Source: Nocardia cyriacigeorgica GUH-2
Lineage (GTDB): Bacteria > Actinomycetota > Actinomycetes > Mycobacteriales > Mycobacteriaceae
Assembly (NCBI RefSeq): GCF_000284035.1
Contig: NC_016887.1
Span: 3,224,001 to 3,288,000, forward strand
DNA length: 64,000 nt
Direction: 5' to 3'
Shown here: positions 47,548-56,719 of the stretch, piece by piece
Layout of the letters: each line of letters begins with the position of its first letter
Position numbering within the stretch: the first letter of the stretch is position 1
Translations under genes and position numbers: made by a program
The notes under the pieces: model-generated
Databases searched by the model: none
What the model saw: the letters and a program-made list of their open reading frames with translations, nothing else
Told to the model about the DNA's origin: nothing

Positions 47548-49217
47548 TGGTCTTCTCCGCGATGGTGCGCAGGTGGACGCGGGAACAGGCCTTCGGGGGC
47601 GCCTTTGCCGTCCCAGTTGAGCAGGTTCACCCGTGACGGTCGCGTTCGGTTGGCAGCCAGCGCTTCCGTGGTCTGCCGCTGTTTCAACGCGTGAAAAGTC
47701 TCGACAGCGACAGGAACCGGCCCACCGCTGGCCTCACCGAACGGGCCTGAGTCATACATCCCGGGCCCTCCTTCATAGGACAGGGCGCACTCGGTCGCGG
47801 TCTCTTCGAGCCGATGGGCCTCGGCCGCGTATACAGTCGGAATCACGTACCGCTGCTCGTACTTGGCCAGTGCGAGCAGTCGGTACATCTCATACATCTG
47901 TTCTTCGGAAAGCCCGACAGACTCCGGGATGTGCGGCTGGGTTTCCCTGCCCAGGTTGATGTCTCGCATGTAGGACCGCATCGCGGCGAGCCGCCGTAGC
48001 ACGGCCGCGACGGCGGCGGTATCGCCAGCGGTGAATAACTCCGCCAGGTACTGGATCGGTATGCGCAGTGCCTCGAGAGCTCCGAACAGGTTTCCGAGGT
48101 CCTCGCCGTCGTGGCCGTCGCGACTGACGGCGTCGACGACCGGGGATAGCGGTGGGACGTACCAGACCATGGGCATCGTCCGGTACTCGGGATGCAGCGG
48201 CAGAGCCACCTTGTAGGTATTGATCAGAGCATAGACCGGTGATCGCTGGGCCGCTTCGATCCATTCGTCGGAGATTCCGGCAGCATGTGCGCCGGCAATC
48301 ACCTGGGGATCATGAGGGTCGAGCAGGATCTGGCGCTGCGCCTCGTACAGGTCGGTGTCCTTCTCGACCGAGGCCGCCTCGGTGACGCGATCGACATCGT
48401 AGAGCACGAGCCCGATGTAGCGCAGGCGTCCCACGCACGTTTCCGAGCACACCGTCGGCAGACCAACCTCGACACGCGGGTAGCAGAAGGTGCATTTCTC
48501 GGCTTTACCGGTCTTGTGGTTGAAATACACCTTCTTGTACGGGCATCCCGACACACACATCCGCCAGCCGCGGCACCGGTCCTGGTCCACCAGCACGATG
48601 CCGTCTTCGGTGCGTTTGTACATCGCGCCGGACGGGCATGAGGACACACAGGACGGATTGAGGCAGTGTTCGCAGATGCGCGGCAGATAGAACATGAAGG
48701 TCTGCTCGAGTTCGAGCCGGACCTGCTCGCCCACCTTCTTCAAGATCGGGTCATCGGGAAGGATTTCCGGCGATCCGCCCAGATCGTCGTCCCAGTTCGC
48801 GGACCATTCGACCTTCATCGGCTTTCCGCTGATCAGGCTGCGCGGCGGTGCGACGGGCATCTGGTCGCCGAGCGGAGCGGTGATGAGGTTGTCGTAGTCG
48901 TAGGTCCACGGCTCGTAATAGTCCGACAGGGCCGGCATTTTCGGGTTGGAGAAGATGCGGGCCAGTTTGCTCAGGCGACCGCCATCCCGCAGCCGTATCC
49001 GGCCTCGCTTGTCGAGAACCCATCCCCCGCGCCAGCGTTCCTGATCCTCGTAGGTCCGTGGGTACCCTTGCCCGGGCCTGGTTTCGACATTGTTGAACCA
49101 CACGTACTCGGTTCCAGAGCGATTGGTCCATGCCTGCTTGCAGGTCACCGAGCAGGTGTGGCACCCGATGCACTTGTCCAGGTTCATCACCATCGCGAGC
49201 TGTGCCATTACCTTCAT
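47544..49217 (-). CDS. narH: Respiratory nitrate reductase beta subunit
   Basis: 557 residues. Four cysteine clusters are visible: CIGCHTCSVTCKQAW at the N-terminus, CEHCLNPSCVSSCPSG, CRGWRMCVSGCP and CTFCYPRVEVGLPTVCSETC. In the third cluster Trp replaces one Cys, the hallmark of the [3Fe-4S] centre next to three [4Fe-4S] centres. It carries electrons from NarI to NarG. GGAGGAC ten bases before the ATG supports the start. It lies 52 bp after narG. Confidence 0.97.
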   Translation of the reverse strand: MKVMAQLAMVMNLDKCIGCHTCSVTCKQAWTNRSGTEYVWFNNVETRPGQGYPRTYEDQERWRGGWVLDKRGRIRLRDGGRLSKLARIFSNPKMPALSDYYEPWTYDYDNLITAPLGDQMPVAPPRSLISGKPMKVEWSANWDDDLGGSPEILPDDPILKKVGEQVRLELEQTFMFYLPRICEHCLNPSCVSSCPSGAMYKRTEDGIVLVDQDRCRGWRMCVSGCPYKKVYFNHKTGKAEKCTFCYPRVEVGLPTVCSETCVGRLRYIGLVLYDVDRVTEAASVEKDTDLYEAQRQILLDPHDPQVIAGAHAAGISDEWIEAAQRSPVYALINTYKVALPLHPEYRTMPMVWYVPPLSPVVDAVSRDGHDGEDLGNLFGALEALRIPIQYLAELFTAGDTAAVAAVLRRLAAMRSYMRDINLGRETQPHIPESVGLSEEQMYEMYRLLALAKYEQRYVIPTVYAAEAHRLEETATECALSYEGGPGMYDSGPFGEASGGPVPVAVETFHALKQRQTTEALAANRTRPSRVNLLNWDGKGAPEGLFPRPPAHHRGEDQ

Positions 49218-49269
49218 GGCGGTGTCCTCCGGTCGGGACCGCGTCGGCCGCAGTCGCTCGTACGTTCCA

Positions 49270-52200
49270 TCAGTAGGTCACCTCCTGGGACCGGCGTCGG
49301 ACGACTGTCACTTCGTCACGCTGATTTCCGGTTGGCCCGAGGTAGTTGAACGCCCATGCCGTCTGCGCGTAGCCGCCGGCCAGATGGCTGGGTTTGACGA
49401 GTAATCGGGTGAGTGAGTTGTGGATGCCGCCGCGGCGGCCGGTGGTCTCCGACAACGGCACGTCGACTACACGCTCTTGCGCGTGGTAGACGTACACGAC
49501 ACCTTCGGGCATCCGGTGGGAGACGGTGGCGCGGCAGACCAGCACACCGTTGCGATTGACGGCCTCGACCCAGTCGTTGTCGCGCACCGAGATCTTGGCC
49601 GCGTCGACTGTGCTCATCCACATCGTCGGCCCGCCGCGCGACAGCGACAACATGAACAGGTTGTCCTGGTACTCGGAGTGAATCGACCACTTCGAATGCG
49701 GCGTCACATAACGGACGGTCAATCCGATTCCATCGGAGCCTGCGGCGCCGAGAGCCGGTTCGTCGAACAGCCGTGCCATATCCAGCGGAGGCCGGTAGGT
49801 CGGCAGCTGTTCGCCGAGTTCTTCGAGCCAGTCATGATCGACGTAGAAGTGCATTCTGCCGGTGAGAGTGTGGAAGGGCTTGAGTTCTTCGATGTTCACC
49901 GTGAACGGTGCGTAACGACGCCCGCCGGTCTCACTGCCCGACCATTCTGGGCTCGTGATCACCGGCACCGGCCGGGACTGGGCGTCGGCATAGGTGATAC
50001 GGCGCTCTTCGCTACCTTCGGCGAGATGAACGAGCGGTCGTCCGGTCCGTTTCTCGAGCTCGCGGAAGCCCTCGACCGACAGGCGACCGTTGGATGTTCC
50101 GGACAAGGCGAGGATCGTGTCGGCCATCCGCTCGGCGGCGTTGACGGCAGGTCGCCCCTCGGCGGGCCCGGAGTTCATCACCCCGAACTGCCGGGCCAGT
50201 TCGTCGACCTCCTTTCCGGGCTTGGTGACCACGCCTTTGGTGTTCAATCCGAGGGTCTCGACAAGGGGGCCGAGCGCGGCCCACTTGTCTGCTACGGCGG
50301 TGTAGTCGCGTTCGACAACCGTGATGGGCCCCATCGTTTTTCCTGGTTCCGGTACCTCACCGGCGCTCCGCCAATCATGTTCTGTGCCATTCGGATATGC
50401 CATGGCGGCGGGGGTGTCGTGCTGCAACGTGGTCATGACGACGTCGGCGCGCGTGCCCAGGTGAGTGCGGGCCATAGCGCTGAACGTTCTGGCGATCGCG
50501 CCGAAGGCGTCGTAGTCGGATCGCGTCTCCCATGGTGGATCAATGGCGGGTGTGAAGGCATGCACGTACGGATGCATATCCGTACTCGACAGGTCTGCCT
50601 TCTCGTACCAGGTCGCTGCGGGCAAGACGACGTCGGACAGCAGCGTGGTCGAGGTCATGCGAAAGTCGATGGACATCAGCAAATCGAGCTTGCCTTCGGG
50701 GATGTCGCGCGCGGTATTCACTTGGCGGGGAGCCATTCCGGAATCCGCCGGGGCCGCCTGCAAATTCGACGTGGTGCCCAGCAGATGCTGAAGGAAGTAT
50801 TCGTTGCCTTTGCTCGATGACCCCAGCAGGTTCGCCCGCCACACACTCAGTACACGCGGCCAATTCTTCGGGTTGTCCGGATCGGTCACGGCGAGTTCGA
50901 TACTGCCGTCGGCCAGCCCTTCGGCGACGTAGCGCGGGATCTCCTTCCCTGCCGCGCGCGCTTCGTCGGCGATGTCGAGACTTGAGCGGTCGAATTGTGG
51001 ATAGAACGGAGTCCATCCCATCGCGACGGCGGATGCGAGGACGTCCATGGTGTGCTTGTCCCGGAATCTGCCGCGGCCGATCGGGCTCGCCAGGGCATCG
51101 GCGCGGTACCGGTCGTATCGCCATTGGTCGGTGTGTGCGTACCAGTAAGAGGTGCCGGCCATTTGGCGGGGTGGACGTGACCAGTCGGTGCCCATCGCCA
51201 TGGCTGCCCAGCCAGTGACCGGACGGCACTTTTCTTGGCCGACGTAGTGAGCCCATCCGCCGCCGTTACGACCCATTGAGCCAGTAAGGATCAGTAGCGC
51301 GAGGACGGCGCGATAGGTGGCGTCGCCGTGGAACCACTGACAGATACCGGCGCCCATGATAATCATGGATCGGCCGCCGGATTCCTCGGCATTGGCCGCG
51401 AACTCCTTGGCGATGCGGGTGGCTTGCTCGGCGGACACACCGGTGATGGGTTCTTGCCAGGCCGGGGTGTACGGCTGGGAGGGGTCGTCGTAACCGGCCG
51501 GCCACTGACCTGGTAGGCCAGGCCGTCCTACACCGTATTGGGCGAGCATGAGGTCGAACACCGTGCACACGCGGTGTTCACCGACTCGGCGCACGGGTAC
51601 GCCGCGGGCGATGCTGTCGCCATGCCCGTCGATGGTGTCGAAGCTCGGCAGATGGATCAGGGCGGACTCCCCCGGCTCGCCGGCCGGATGCCCGACCGTC
51701 AGCGCAGGTACGAGATCGCCCAAGTCGAGGTTCCACTTCCCGACACCGGTGTCGCCGTAACGGAACCCCAGCGAGCCATGGGGTACCGCTACCGTGTTCG
51801 TCGCGCCGTCGATCAGGACGGGCTTGAATGCTGCGTTCTCGACCTCATGGCCGAGATCGGCCGCGGTGAGGTTCTTGCCGGGTACGAGTTTGCCGTCGCG
51901 CTCTTCGAGCTTGATCAGGAACGGCAGGTCGGTGTACTGCCGGACGTAGTCGACGAAGAACGGAACTCGCCGGCGGACAAAGCACTCGGTCAACACGACA
52001 TGACCCATGGCCATCGCCAAAGCCCCGTCGGTGCCCGCCGCGCACGGCATCCACTCGTCGGCGAACTTGGTGTTGTCGGCGTAATCGGGACTGACACTGA
52101 CCACCTTGGTGCCGCGATAGCGAACCTCCGCCATCCAATGCGCGTCCGGCGTGCGGGTGACGGGAACGTTGGAGCCCCACATCATCAGATACGCCGCATC

Positions 52201-52962
52201 CCACCAGTCCCCGGATTCCGGGACATCGGTCTGGTCGCCGAACACCTGCGGCGAGGCGACCGGCAGGTCGGCGTACCAGTCGTAAAACGAGGTCATCACC
52301 CCGCCGATGAGCTCGATGAACCGGGATCCCGCCGCGAACGACACCATGGACATCGCTGGGATGGGGGAAAAACCAGCGACACGGTCAGGCCCGTATTCCT
52401 TGATGGTGTGCACGTGCGCGGCGGCAACGATCTCGGTGGCTTCCGCCCAACTGATTCTGATCAGGCCACCCTTGCCACGGGCTCGCTGGTACCCGGCGCG
52501 GCGCACCGGGTCGCCCTGGATGTCCGCCCATGCCAGGACCGGGTCGCCGAGACGGGCCTTCGCCTCTCGGTACATCTCGATCAGCACTCCGCGCGCGTAC
52601 GGGTAGCGCACGCGGGTGGGTGAGTAGGTGTACCAGGAGAACGCGGCGCCGCGCGGGCAGCCACGGGGTTCGTATTCGGGGCGGTCGGGCCCGACCGAGG
52701 GATAGTCGGTTTCCTGGGTTTCCCAGGTGATGATGTCGTCTTTGACGTAGATCTTCCACGAACAGGAACCGGTGCAGTTGACGCCGTGCGTGGAGCGCAC
52801 GACCTTGTCGTGACTCCAACGCTCGCGATAGAAGATGTCGCCTTCGCGACCGCCCTCACGAGTGACCGTGCGCCCGTCATCGGAGATCTCACCTGGGACG
52901 AAAAACCGCCCGCTCCGGCGTAGCAAATCCTCGATCGGGCCACCGGTGTGCTGTGTGGTCAC
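49270..52962 (-). CDS. narG: Respiratory nitrate reductase alpha subunit
   Basis: 1,230 residues, the Mo-bisMGD catalytic subunit. The FS0 [4Fe-4S] ligands His59, Cys63 and Cys67 lie in STHGVNCTGSCSWK. The molybdenum Asp is in SFYDWYADLP, and the cofactor motif MMWGSNVPVTRTPDAHW follows. There is no twin-arginine leader, so the complex should face the cytoplasm like narGHI of mycobacteria. Reaction: nitrate to nitrite with menaquinol as donor. The stop lies 52 bp before narH; the start is 23 bp after narK. Confidence 0.97.
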   Translation of the reverse strand: MTTQHTGGPIEDLLRRSGRFFVPGEISDDGRTVTREGGREGDIFYRERWSHDKVVRSTHGVNCTGSCSWKIYVKDDIITWETQETDYPSVGPDRPEYEPRGCPRGAAFSWYTYSPTRVRYPYARGVLIEMYREAKARLGDPVLAWADIQGDPVRRAGYQRARGKGGLIRISWAEATEIVAAAHVHTIKEYGPDRVAGFSPIPAMSMVSFAAGSRFIELIGGVMTSFYDWYADLPVASPQVFGDQTDVPESGDWWDAAYLMMWGSNVPVTRTPDAHWMAEVRYRGTKVVSVSPDYADNTKFADEWMPCAAGTDGALAMAMGHVVLTECFVRRRVPFFVDYVRQYTDLPFLIKLEERDGKLVPGKNLTAADLGHEVENAAFKPVLIDGATNTVAVPHGSLGFRYGDTGVGKWNLDLGDLVPALTVGHPAGEPGESALIHLPSFDTIDGHGDSIARGVPVRRVGEHRVCTVFDLMLAQYGVGRPGLPGQWPAGYDDPSQPYTPAWQEPITGVSAEQATRIAKEFAANAEESGGRSMIIMGAGICQWFHGDATYRAVLALLILTGSMGRNGGGWAHYVGQEKCRPVTGWAAMAMGTDWSRPPRQMAGTSYWYAHTDQWRYDRYRADALASPIGRGRFRDKHTMDVLASAVAMGWTPFYPQFDRSSLDIADEARAAGKEIPRYVAEGLADGSIELAVTDPDNPKNWPRVLSVWRANLLGSSSKGNEYFLQHLLGTTSNLQAAPADSGMAPRQVNTARDIPEGKLDLLMSIDFRMTSTTLLSDVVLPAATWYEKADLSSTDMHPYVHAFTPAIDPPWETRSDYDAFGAIARTFSAMARTHLGTRADVVMTTLQHDTPAAMAYPNGTEHDWRSAGEVPEPGKTMGPITVVERDYTAVADKWAALGPLVETLGLNTKGVVTKPGKEVDELARQFGVMNSGPAEGRPAVNAAERMADTILALSGTSNGRLSVEGFRELEKRTGRPLVHLAEGSEERRITYADAQSRPVPVITSPEWSGSETGGRRYAPFTVNIEELKPFHTLTGRMHFYVDHDWLEELGEQLPTYRPPLDMARLFDEPALGAAGSDGIGLTVRYVTPHSKWSIHSEYQDNLFMLSLSRGGPTMWMSTVDAAKISVRDNDWVEAVNRNGVLVCRATVSHRMPEGVVYVYHAQERVVDVPLSETTGRRGGIHNSLTRLLVKPSHLAGGYAQTAWAFNYLGPTGNQRDEVTVVRRRSQEVTY

Positions 52963-52985
52963 GGAACCTCCTTCGAGCGGAGCCG

Positions 52986-54200
52986 CTATCTCGCTTCGGC
53001 TGGAACCGGCTCCCTAGCATGCAGTTTCATTGCCGTGTAGGTCAGTGCGATGAGTGCCGTCACCACAAGCAACAGCAGGCCGACTGTGTAGTCGTTGCCG
53101 GCGGGGTCGTAGGTCGCTCCCATCACGAGCGGCGGGAAGTACCCGCCCAGGCCGCCCGCGGCCGCGACGACGCCGGTGACCGAACCCACGGACTTCGACG
53201 GCGCGCGGCGTGCGACCCACGCGAACACTCCACCGGTCCCGATGCCGAGGAATATCGCCAGCAGGATGAAGTCGGTCGCCGACCACAGGTCCGGGGGCGG
53301 CTGGAACACCGCGATCGACGCCATCACCGCCGTTCCGGCCAGTGAGGCGAGCACCACGTACTTGGGCGCGATGCGATCGGCGAGGGCGCCGCCGATCGGT
53401 CGGGCGATCACCGCCGCGAGCGCGAACGCCGCGGTGCGCGCGCCCGCATCGACGGCGGAGAATCCGTAGATCGTCTTGATGTAGGTGGGCAGATAGTTGC
53501 TGAATGCGACGAAGCCGCCGAACACGACCGCGTACAGGAACGACATCTCCCAGGTCACCCGTAGTTTCAGCGCGGCTTTCAGTTTCGGCACGACCGGGTC
53601 GGTGTTCGGATGGAACTCCGGTGAGTTACGCATCACCAGCATGCAGACCACCGCGGTGACCGCGAGGGCCGCCGCCACGATTGCGTGGGTTGCGAAAAGT
53701 CCGAACCAGTTGACGAATCGGGGCGTGAAGAAGGCCGAGAGCGCGGTTCCGACCATGCCGGCACCGAAGACGCCGGTTGCGAAGCCCCGCCGTGCGGGCT
53801 CGTACCAGTTGTTGGCGAACGGGATGCCGACGGCGAAGATCGTGCCGGCGATGCCGAGGAAGAATCCGAAGATCAGCAGCAGCGGATAGGATTCCGCAGC
53901 CCCGGCGGCACCGACGGCCAGAACCGGCAGGATCGATGCCAGCGAGATCGCGATGAACATGATCCGCCCGCCGAACCGGTCGGTGAGCGCGCCGACTGCG
54001 ATACGGCCGAGCGAGCCGACCAGGATCGGCGTGGCAACCAGCATCGACGTCTCGGTGCTGCTCAGCGACAGGTCGCCGGCATAAGTGGTGGACAGCGGGC
54101 CGATCATGTTCCAGGCCCAGAAGTTGATCGCGGACACCCAGGTCGCGAGCGCTAGGTTCGACCCCCGTTGCTTACCGAGGTCGGTAACGGAAACGGTCAC
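52986..54200 (-). CDS. narK: Nitrate/nitrite transporter
   Basis: 404 residues of the major facilitator superfamily with twelve membrane helices. Typical nitrate-porter features are FFLGIAGTIFAVGIPFANNW in the fifth helix region and GIGTGGVFAWVARRAPSKS with GGLGGYFPPLVMG in the second half. The closest familiar relative is NarK2 (Rv1737c), a DosR-induced transporter. It is the first gene of the narK-narGHJI unit. A DosR-like site lies 107 nt upstream, which fits hypoxic induction of nitrate uptake and reduction. Confidence 0.95.
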   Translation of the reverse strand: MTVSVTDLGKQRGSNLALATWVSAINFWAWNMIGPLSTTYAGDLSLSSTETSMLVATPILVGSLGRIAVGALTDRFGGRIMFIAISLASILPVLAVGAAGAAESYPLLLIFGFFLGIAGTIFAVGIPFANNWYEPARRGFATGVFGAGMVGTALSAFFTPRFVNWFGLFATHAIVAAALAVTAVVCMLVMRNSPEFHPNTDPVVPKLKAALKLRVTWEMSFLYAVVFGGFVAFSNYLPTYIKTIYGFSAVDAGARTAAFALAAVIARPIGGALADRIAPKYVVLASLAGTAVMASIAVFQPPPDLWSATDFILLAIFLGIGTGGVFAWVARRAPSKSVGSVTGVVAAAGGLGGYFPPLVMGATYDPAGNDYTVGLLLLVVTALIALTYTAMKLHAREPVPAEAR

Positions 54201-54307
54201 CGTCTCAGCAAACCACGACCCGCGGGCTCTCGCAGCGTTTCCTTGATCAAGTCACAGCGGGTGTCGCTGTCCGAGTGGAGTCCGACCCGAGATGCCCCTT
54301 ATCGACT

Positions 54308-54321
54308 GCGACCAAAGTCCT
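54308..54321. promoter_or_regulatory. DosR-like operator upstream of the nar operon
   Basis: GCGACCAAAGTCCT matches 11 of 14 core positions and shares GACCAAAGTCCT with the dosR site. It lies between narK (107 nt) and the divergent flavodoxin gene (89 nt). Confidence 0.62.
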
Positions 54322-54410
54322 CTCGCCGGTGTCGTTCGGCACTGTCGAGGTCGAGCGGCTGGTCATAGCGTCGGGGCCATATCCAAATCCCGATTCCCGA
54401 GGAGACCGTG

Positions 54411-54935
54411 ATGCGAGCATGCGTCTACGAATCGATGTACGGCAACACCGCAGAAGTCGCCCGAGCGGTCGCCGAAGGGTTGGGTGTACACGCCACCGTT
54501 GAAGTTGTCGAAGTGGCGTCCGCGCAGCAATCCATACCCGCTTCGGTGGACTTGCTCGTCGTCGGCGGACCAACGCACGCGTTCGGACTCAGCAGACCAT
54601 CGACCCGCGCAGACGCGGCGAGCCGGACCGATGACGCGGTCACGGTAGACATCGGAATCCGGGAATGGCTCGACGCCGCGAAACCGGTTGCCGCGGGTTC
54701 TCGCGCGGCAGCGTTCGGCACCAAGGTCGCCAAACCACCCTGGTTGCCGGGGTCGGCGGCACGCGGCGCCGGAAAGCGGTTGCGCAAACTCGGTTATCAG
54801 CTCGTCGACAAACCCATGGACTTCCTGGTCGACGGTATGACCGGTCCGCTCGCCGATGGCGAACTCGATCGAGCGCGCCAGTGGGCGCAGCGGCTCGCCG
54901 CCGCTGAAATCGAACGAGTCGCGCGCCAGTCCTGA
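54411..54935 (+). CDS. Flavodoxin-like protein
   Basis: 174 residues. The N-terminus MRACVYESMYGNTAEVARAV carries the FMN phosphate loop (ESMYGNT), and VDLLVVGGPTHAFGLSRPST the second FMN loop. The family is single-domain actinobacterial flavodoxins, probably redox partners. ATG 54411 has GAGGAGA six bases upstream; GTG 54408 is a possible alternative one codon earlier. It is divergent from narK and shares its DosR-like site. The fused GyrI/DUF302 gene follows by 16 bp. Confidence 0.88.
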   Translation: MRACVYESMYGNTAEVARAVAEGLGVHATVEVVEVASAQQSIPASVDLLVVGGPTHAFGLSRPSTRADAASRTDDAVTVDIGIREWLDAAKPVAAGSRAAAFGTKVAKPPWLPGSAARGAGKRLRKLGYQLVDKPMDFLVDGMTGPLADGELDRARQWAQRLAAAEIERVARQS

Positions 54936-54951
54936 TCGCGAAGGTCGCCCG

Positions 54952-55866
54952 ATGCACTACCCCGTCATGGTGGCCGAAATGGAACCCGAAACGGTCCTTC
55001 AACTCCACCGCACCGTCAGGGCCGATCACGCCGGCGATGACATCGGCAACGGCATGCAAACGCTGTTCCAGCTCACCGCCGACACCGGTTTCAGCCCGGC
55101 CGGGCCACCCTCGACCACCTACCACGGAGACTTCGCGCCCGGCCGGACGACAGAAGTCGATTTCTGCCTGCCCGTCGCGGCCCGCCGCAACAGCAACCTC
55201 GACCAACTGACAATCCGCTCAACCGAAGCCGGCCTTGTCGTTCGAACCGTTCACCGCGGCGACTACCAGACGATCACCCATGCCTACCGCGCACTCGACG
55301 ATTGGCTGCGGGTTTCCCGGTTCCGGCCGATCGGGCCGCCAACCGAGGTCTACCTGGTGGCGCCTGACGAAGCGGTGGCAGCTCGAGACCTGGTCACCGA
55401 GATCCGAATCCCTGTCGTGCCGACCGACCTGAGCGTGGATGTCCAGTCGACAGTGGACCAGGCCGTGACGGTCGTACGTGAAGCGCTGATCGACGAAGGT
55501 TTCGTCGTGCTGGCCGAGATCGATGTCAGCGCGACGCTGCGCGCCGAGACCGGGCGCGCGGTCGAGGACTGTTCGATCCTCGGTGCCTGCCACCCAACGC
55601 TGGCCGCACACGCGCTCGAAGTAGATCCACCAATCGGCGCACATCTACTCTGCAACCTCGTTGTGCGTGCCACCGACGAGGGCGCCATCATCGAGGCGAC
55701 GGACCCCCGCACACAGATGAACCAGCCGCACTCGTCGGACATGGATGCCATCGCAATGAAGCTACGAGCCGAGTTGGCGGCGGCGATTGCCACGGTCGCG
55801 GACCGATCGCCTCGTCTTCACGCGCGAGCAAGCGCCCCGGCAGCGGGGCCCGGCCAGGAACAGTGA
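54952..55866 (+). CDS. GyrI-like and DUF302 domain fusion
   Basis: 304 residues. Residues 1-150 resemble a GyrI-like small-molecule binding (SOUL/AraC effector) domain: LFQLTADTGFSPAGPPSTTY, VHRGDYQTITHAYRALDDWL and GPPTEVYLVAPDE. Residues 165-285 are a DUF302 domain (VVREALIDEGFVVLAEIDVS, CSILGACHPTLAAHAL, HLLCNLVVRA) closely like the separate DUF302 protein at 44549. No DNA-binding domain is present. It probably shares a transcript with the flavodoxin gene. Role unknown; a ligand-sensing version of the stress protein is conceivable. Confidence 0.82.
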   Translation: MHYPVMVAEMEPETVLQLHRTVRADHAGDDIGNGMQTLFQLTADTGFSPAGPPSTTYHGDFAPGRTTEVDFCLPVAARRNSNLDQLTIRSTEAGLVVRTVHRGDYQTITHAYRALDDWLRVSRFRPIGPPTEVYLVAPDEAVAARDLVTEIRIPVVPTDLSVDVQSTVDQAVTVVREALIDEGFVVLAEIDVSATLRAETGRAVEDCSILGACHPTLAAHALEVDPPIGAHLLCNLVVRATDEGAIIEATDPRTQMNQPHSSDMDAIAMKLRAELAAAIATVADRSPRLHARASAPAAGPGQEQ

Positions 55867-55879
55867 GTCCGTAAGTCCC
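55866..55879. promoter_or_regulatory. DosR-like operator
   Basis: AGTCCGTAAGTCCC matches 10 of 14 core positions, with a perfect right half. It lies 81 nt upstream of the SDR start. Confidence 0.48.
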
Positions 55880-55960
55880 TGCAAATCGTCGACTTTCGCC
55901 TGTCGCAATCAGTATGGCGATGCGAAATTCTGAGATCAGCTCATTGCCGAAGGAGGAGCC

Positions 55961-56719
55961 ATGACCGATCCACATGCTCTCGAACTGGCGGGCCGAAGCA
56001 TCGTCGTCACCGGTGGCGCGCGAGGAATCGGTGCTGCCGTCGCGCGCACACTCGTGAAGTCCGGCGCCGGAATCGTGGTCGCCGATATCTTGGACCACGA
56101 CGGTGAAGCCACCGCGTCCTCGCTGGGCTCATCGTGCATCTACCGACGACTCGACGTCACCGAGGAAGAGCAATGGCGGCGAGTGCTCGATGACGCCGAA
56201 GCGAACTTCGGGCCGCTCGCCGTGCTGGTCAACAATGCCGGAATCGTCGACTTCGGCAGTGTCGAATCCGAATCCCCCGCGATGTTCCGGCACGTCATCG
56301 ACGTCAACCTGACCGGCGCCTGGATGGGGATGCATGTGGCCGTGCCACGCCTTCGCGCGGCGGGTGACGGGGTCATCGTCAATATCTCCTCGACCGCGGG
56401 CCTCATGGGCTACTCCGGTGTCGCCGGATACGTCGCCAGCAAATGGGGACTGCGCGGACTCACCAAGGCCGCGGCCATCGAGCTGGGCAAGGCCGGAATC
56501 CGCGTCTGCTCCGTCCATCCTGGCCCCATTCATACGCCCATGACCGCAGGCATGGACGAACAGATCGCCGCCCGACAGCCGCTGCCCCGTTTCGGCGAGC
56601 CCGAGGAGGTCGCGGCAATGGTCGAGTTCATCATCACCGAGGCCACCTTCTCCACCGGATCCGAATTCGTCATCGACGGCGGCGCGACGGCCGGCATGGA
56701 CTTGGTCGAACAGCTGTGA
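55961..56719 (+). CDS. Short-chain dehydrogenase/reductase (FabG3/Rv2002-like)
   Basis: 252 residues. The cofactor motif TGGARGIG is at 17-24, NNAG in the middle (VLVNNAGIVDFG), and the catalytic triad is Ser in VNISSTAG with YVASK. The layout matches 3-alpha/20-beta-hydroxysteroid dehydrogenase Rv2002, the neighbour of Rv2004c-Rv2006 in M. tuberculosis. The substrate is uncertain (steroid or other ketone), NAD(P)H dependent. GAAGGAGG precedes the ATG. The stop overlaps the following GTG start (GTGA), so the two are translationally coupled. Confidence 0.92.
   Translation: MTDPHALELAGRSIVVTGGARGIGAAVARTLVKSGAGIVVADILDHDGEATASSLGSSCIYRRLDVTEEEQWRRVLDDAEANFGPLAVLVNNAGIVDFGSVESESPAMFRHVIDVNLTGAWMGMHVAVPRLRAAGDGVIVNISSTAGLMGYSGVAGYVASKWGLRGLTKAAAIELGKAGIRVCSVHPGPIHTPMTAGMDEQIAARQPLPRFGEPEEVAAMVEFIITEATFSTGSEFVIDGGATAGMDLVEQL

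Noticed and set aside
49420..50820. Plus-strand open frame of 466 codons
   Set aside because: Entirely antisense to narG, whose motifs are certain; the translation is His/Arg/Gly-rich without recognisable domains.
51538..52623. Plus-strand open frame of 361 codons
   Set aside because: Antisense to narG; no ribosome site or domain.
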